Position numbers and translations under genes: made by a program. 64,000 nucleotides of DNA, taken from Eubacterium sp. Lineage in GTDB: Bacteria; Bacillota; Clostridia; Lachnospirales; Lachnospiraceae. The notes under the pieces are model-generated. The model saw only the letters and a list, made by a program, of their open reading frames with translations, did no database searches and had not been told where the DNA came from. The stretch lies in NCBI GenBank assembly GCA_021769425.1, contig JAETSX010000006.1:62001-126000 (forward strand). Direction: 5' to 3'. Positions 63,855 to 64,000 of the stretch are shown here, piece by piece; the first letter of the stretch is position 1, and each line of letters begins with the position of its first letter.

Positions 63855-64000
63855 ATGAAAAAATATCTTGCAATTGCCGGCCTGATTGCCGTTACAGTTA
63901 TTTGGGGAGGCGGCTTTGTAGCCAGTGATATAGCTCTGGAAAGCCTTCGTCCCTTTCAGATCATGGCAATCCGGTTCCTGCTGGCTTCTGTTCTGATGGG
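63855..64000 (+). CDS. DMT-superfamily transporter (EamA type), N-terminal part
   Basis: I translated this frame directly; it is cut by the window end (48 codons visible). It starts MKKYLAIAGLIAVTVIWGGG and continues FVASDIALESLRPFQIMAIRFLLASVLM. WGxxF in the first helix and the R-x-P-F-x-x-x-x-x-R-F block are typical of EamA drug/metabolite transporters. AAAGGAAGG lies upstream. Substrate unknown. Confidence 0.8.
   Translation, partial: MKKYLAIAGLIAVTVIWGGGFVASDIALESLRPFQIMAIRFLLASVLM

Overview
The window looks like chromosomal DNA of a Clostridia bacterium, most likely a Lachnospiraceae-type gut Firmicute. The evidence is gene order shared with Bacillus (rpsF-ssb-rpsR near gdpP; a decarboxylase/kinase/yaaR/holB/ricT/trmN6/rsmI run), AGGAGG-type ribosome sites with several GTG and TTG starts, sigma-A promoters, very large cell-surface proteins and a sugar ABC operon with GH2 and GH65 enzymes. 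No phage, integrase, transposase or CRISPR array is visible.

Region 1 (1-13.4 kb, minus strand). The rpsF-ssb-rpsR operon ends in a strong hairpin at 12132-12179. gdpP, usually close to it, lies at the left edge with its own promoter. Between them sits an eight-gene operon: PTPS-like protein, secreted repeat protein, large membrane protein, exosortase XrtG, processive-type GT2 glycosyltransferase, membrane-anchored sensor-like protein, a second PTPS-like protein and a TIM-barrel lipoprotein. This is an exosortase-G locus. The families are known, but to my knowledge the chemistry and product are not. I consider it the most interesting system here.

Region 2 (13.4-33.7 kb). A 1.7-kaa SLH/leucine-rich-repeat/Ig/FN3 surface protein is followed by housekeeping and accessory genes: hydrolase, DUF951, sirtuin, a MacAB-like ABC efflux set, dipeptidase, NlpC/P60, cysteine synthase, HD protein and initiator tRNA-Met. 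Next comes an ABC exporter operon driven by an ECF sigma factor. The same unusual promoter (TGACACA, 15 nt, ACGTTAATCAT) lies before both the sigma gene and the ABC operon.

Region 3 (34-50 kb). A beta-helix/InlB-repeat surface protein with a PKTGD motif and a chemoreceptor with an FMN-binding lipoprotein precede the yaaR-holB-ricT-trmN6-rsmI housekeeping run. In that run a guanylate-kinase-like protein sits where Bacillus has tmk. An AAA/PD-(D/E)XK protein closes the run.

Region 4 (50-64 kb). A DUF885 lipoprotein, MgtE, DUF1810 and a MarR regulator are followed by a carbohydrate operon: binding protein, two permeases, GH2 beta-galactosidase and GH65 phosphorylase. A DMT-family transporter is cut by the window edge. 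A palindrome overlaps the likely operon promoter, next to the divergent MarR gene.

Scattered through the gaps are at least six families of dispersed or tandem repeats with inverted-repeat structure. One is a three-hairpin element in three full copies whose stems change sequence but keep pairing, as expected of a folded RNA or DNA element under selection.
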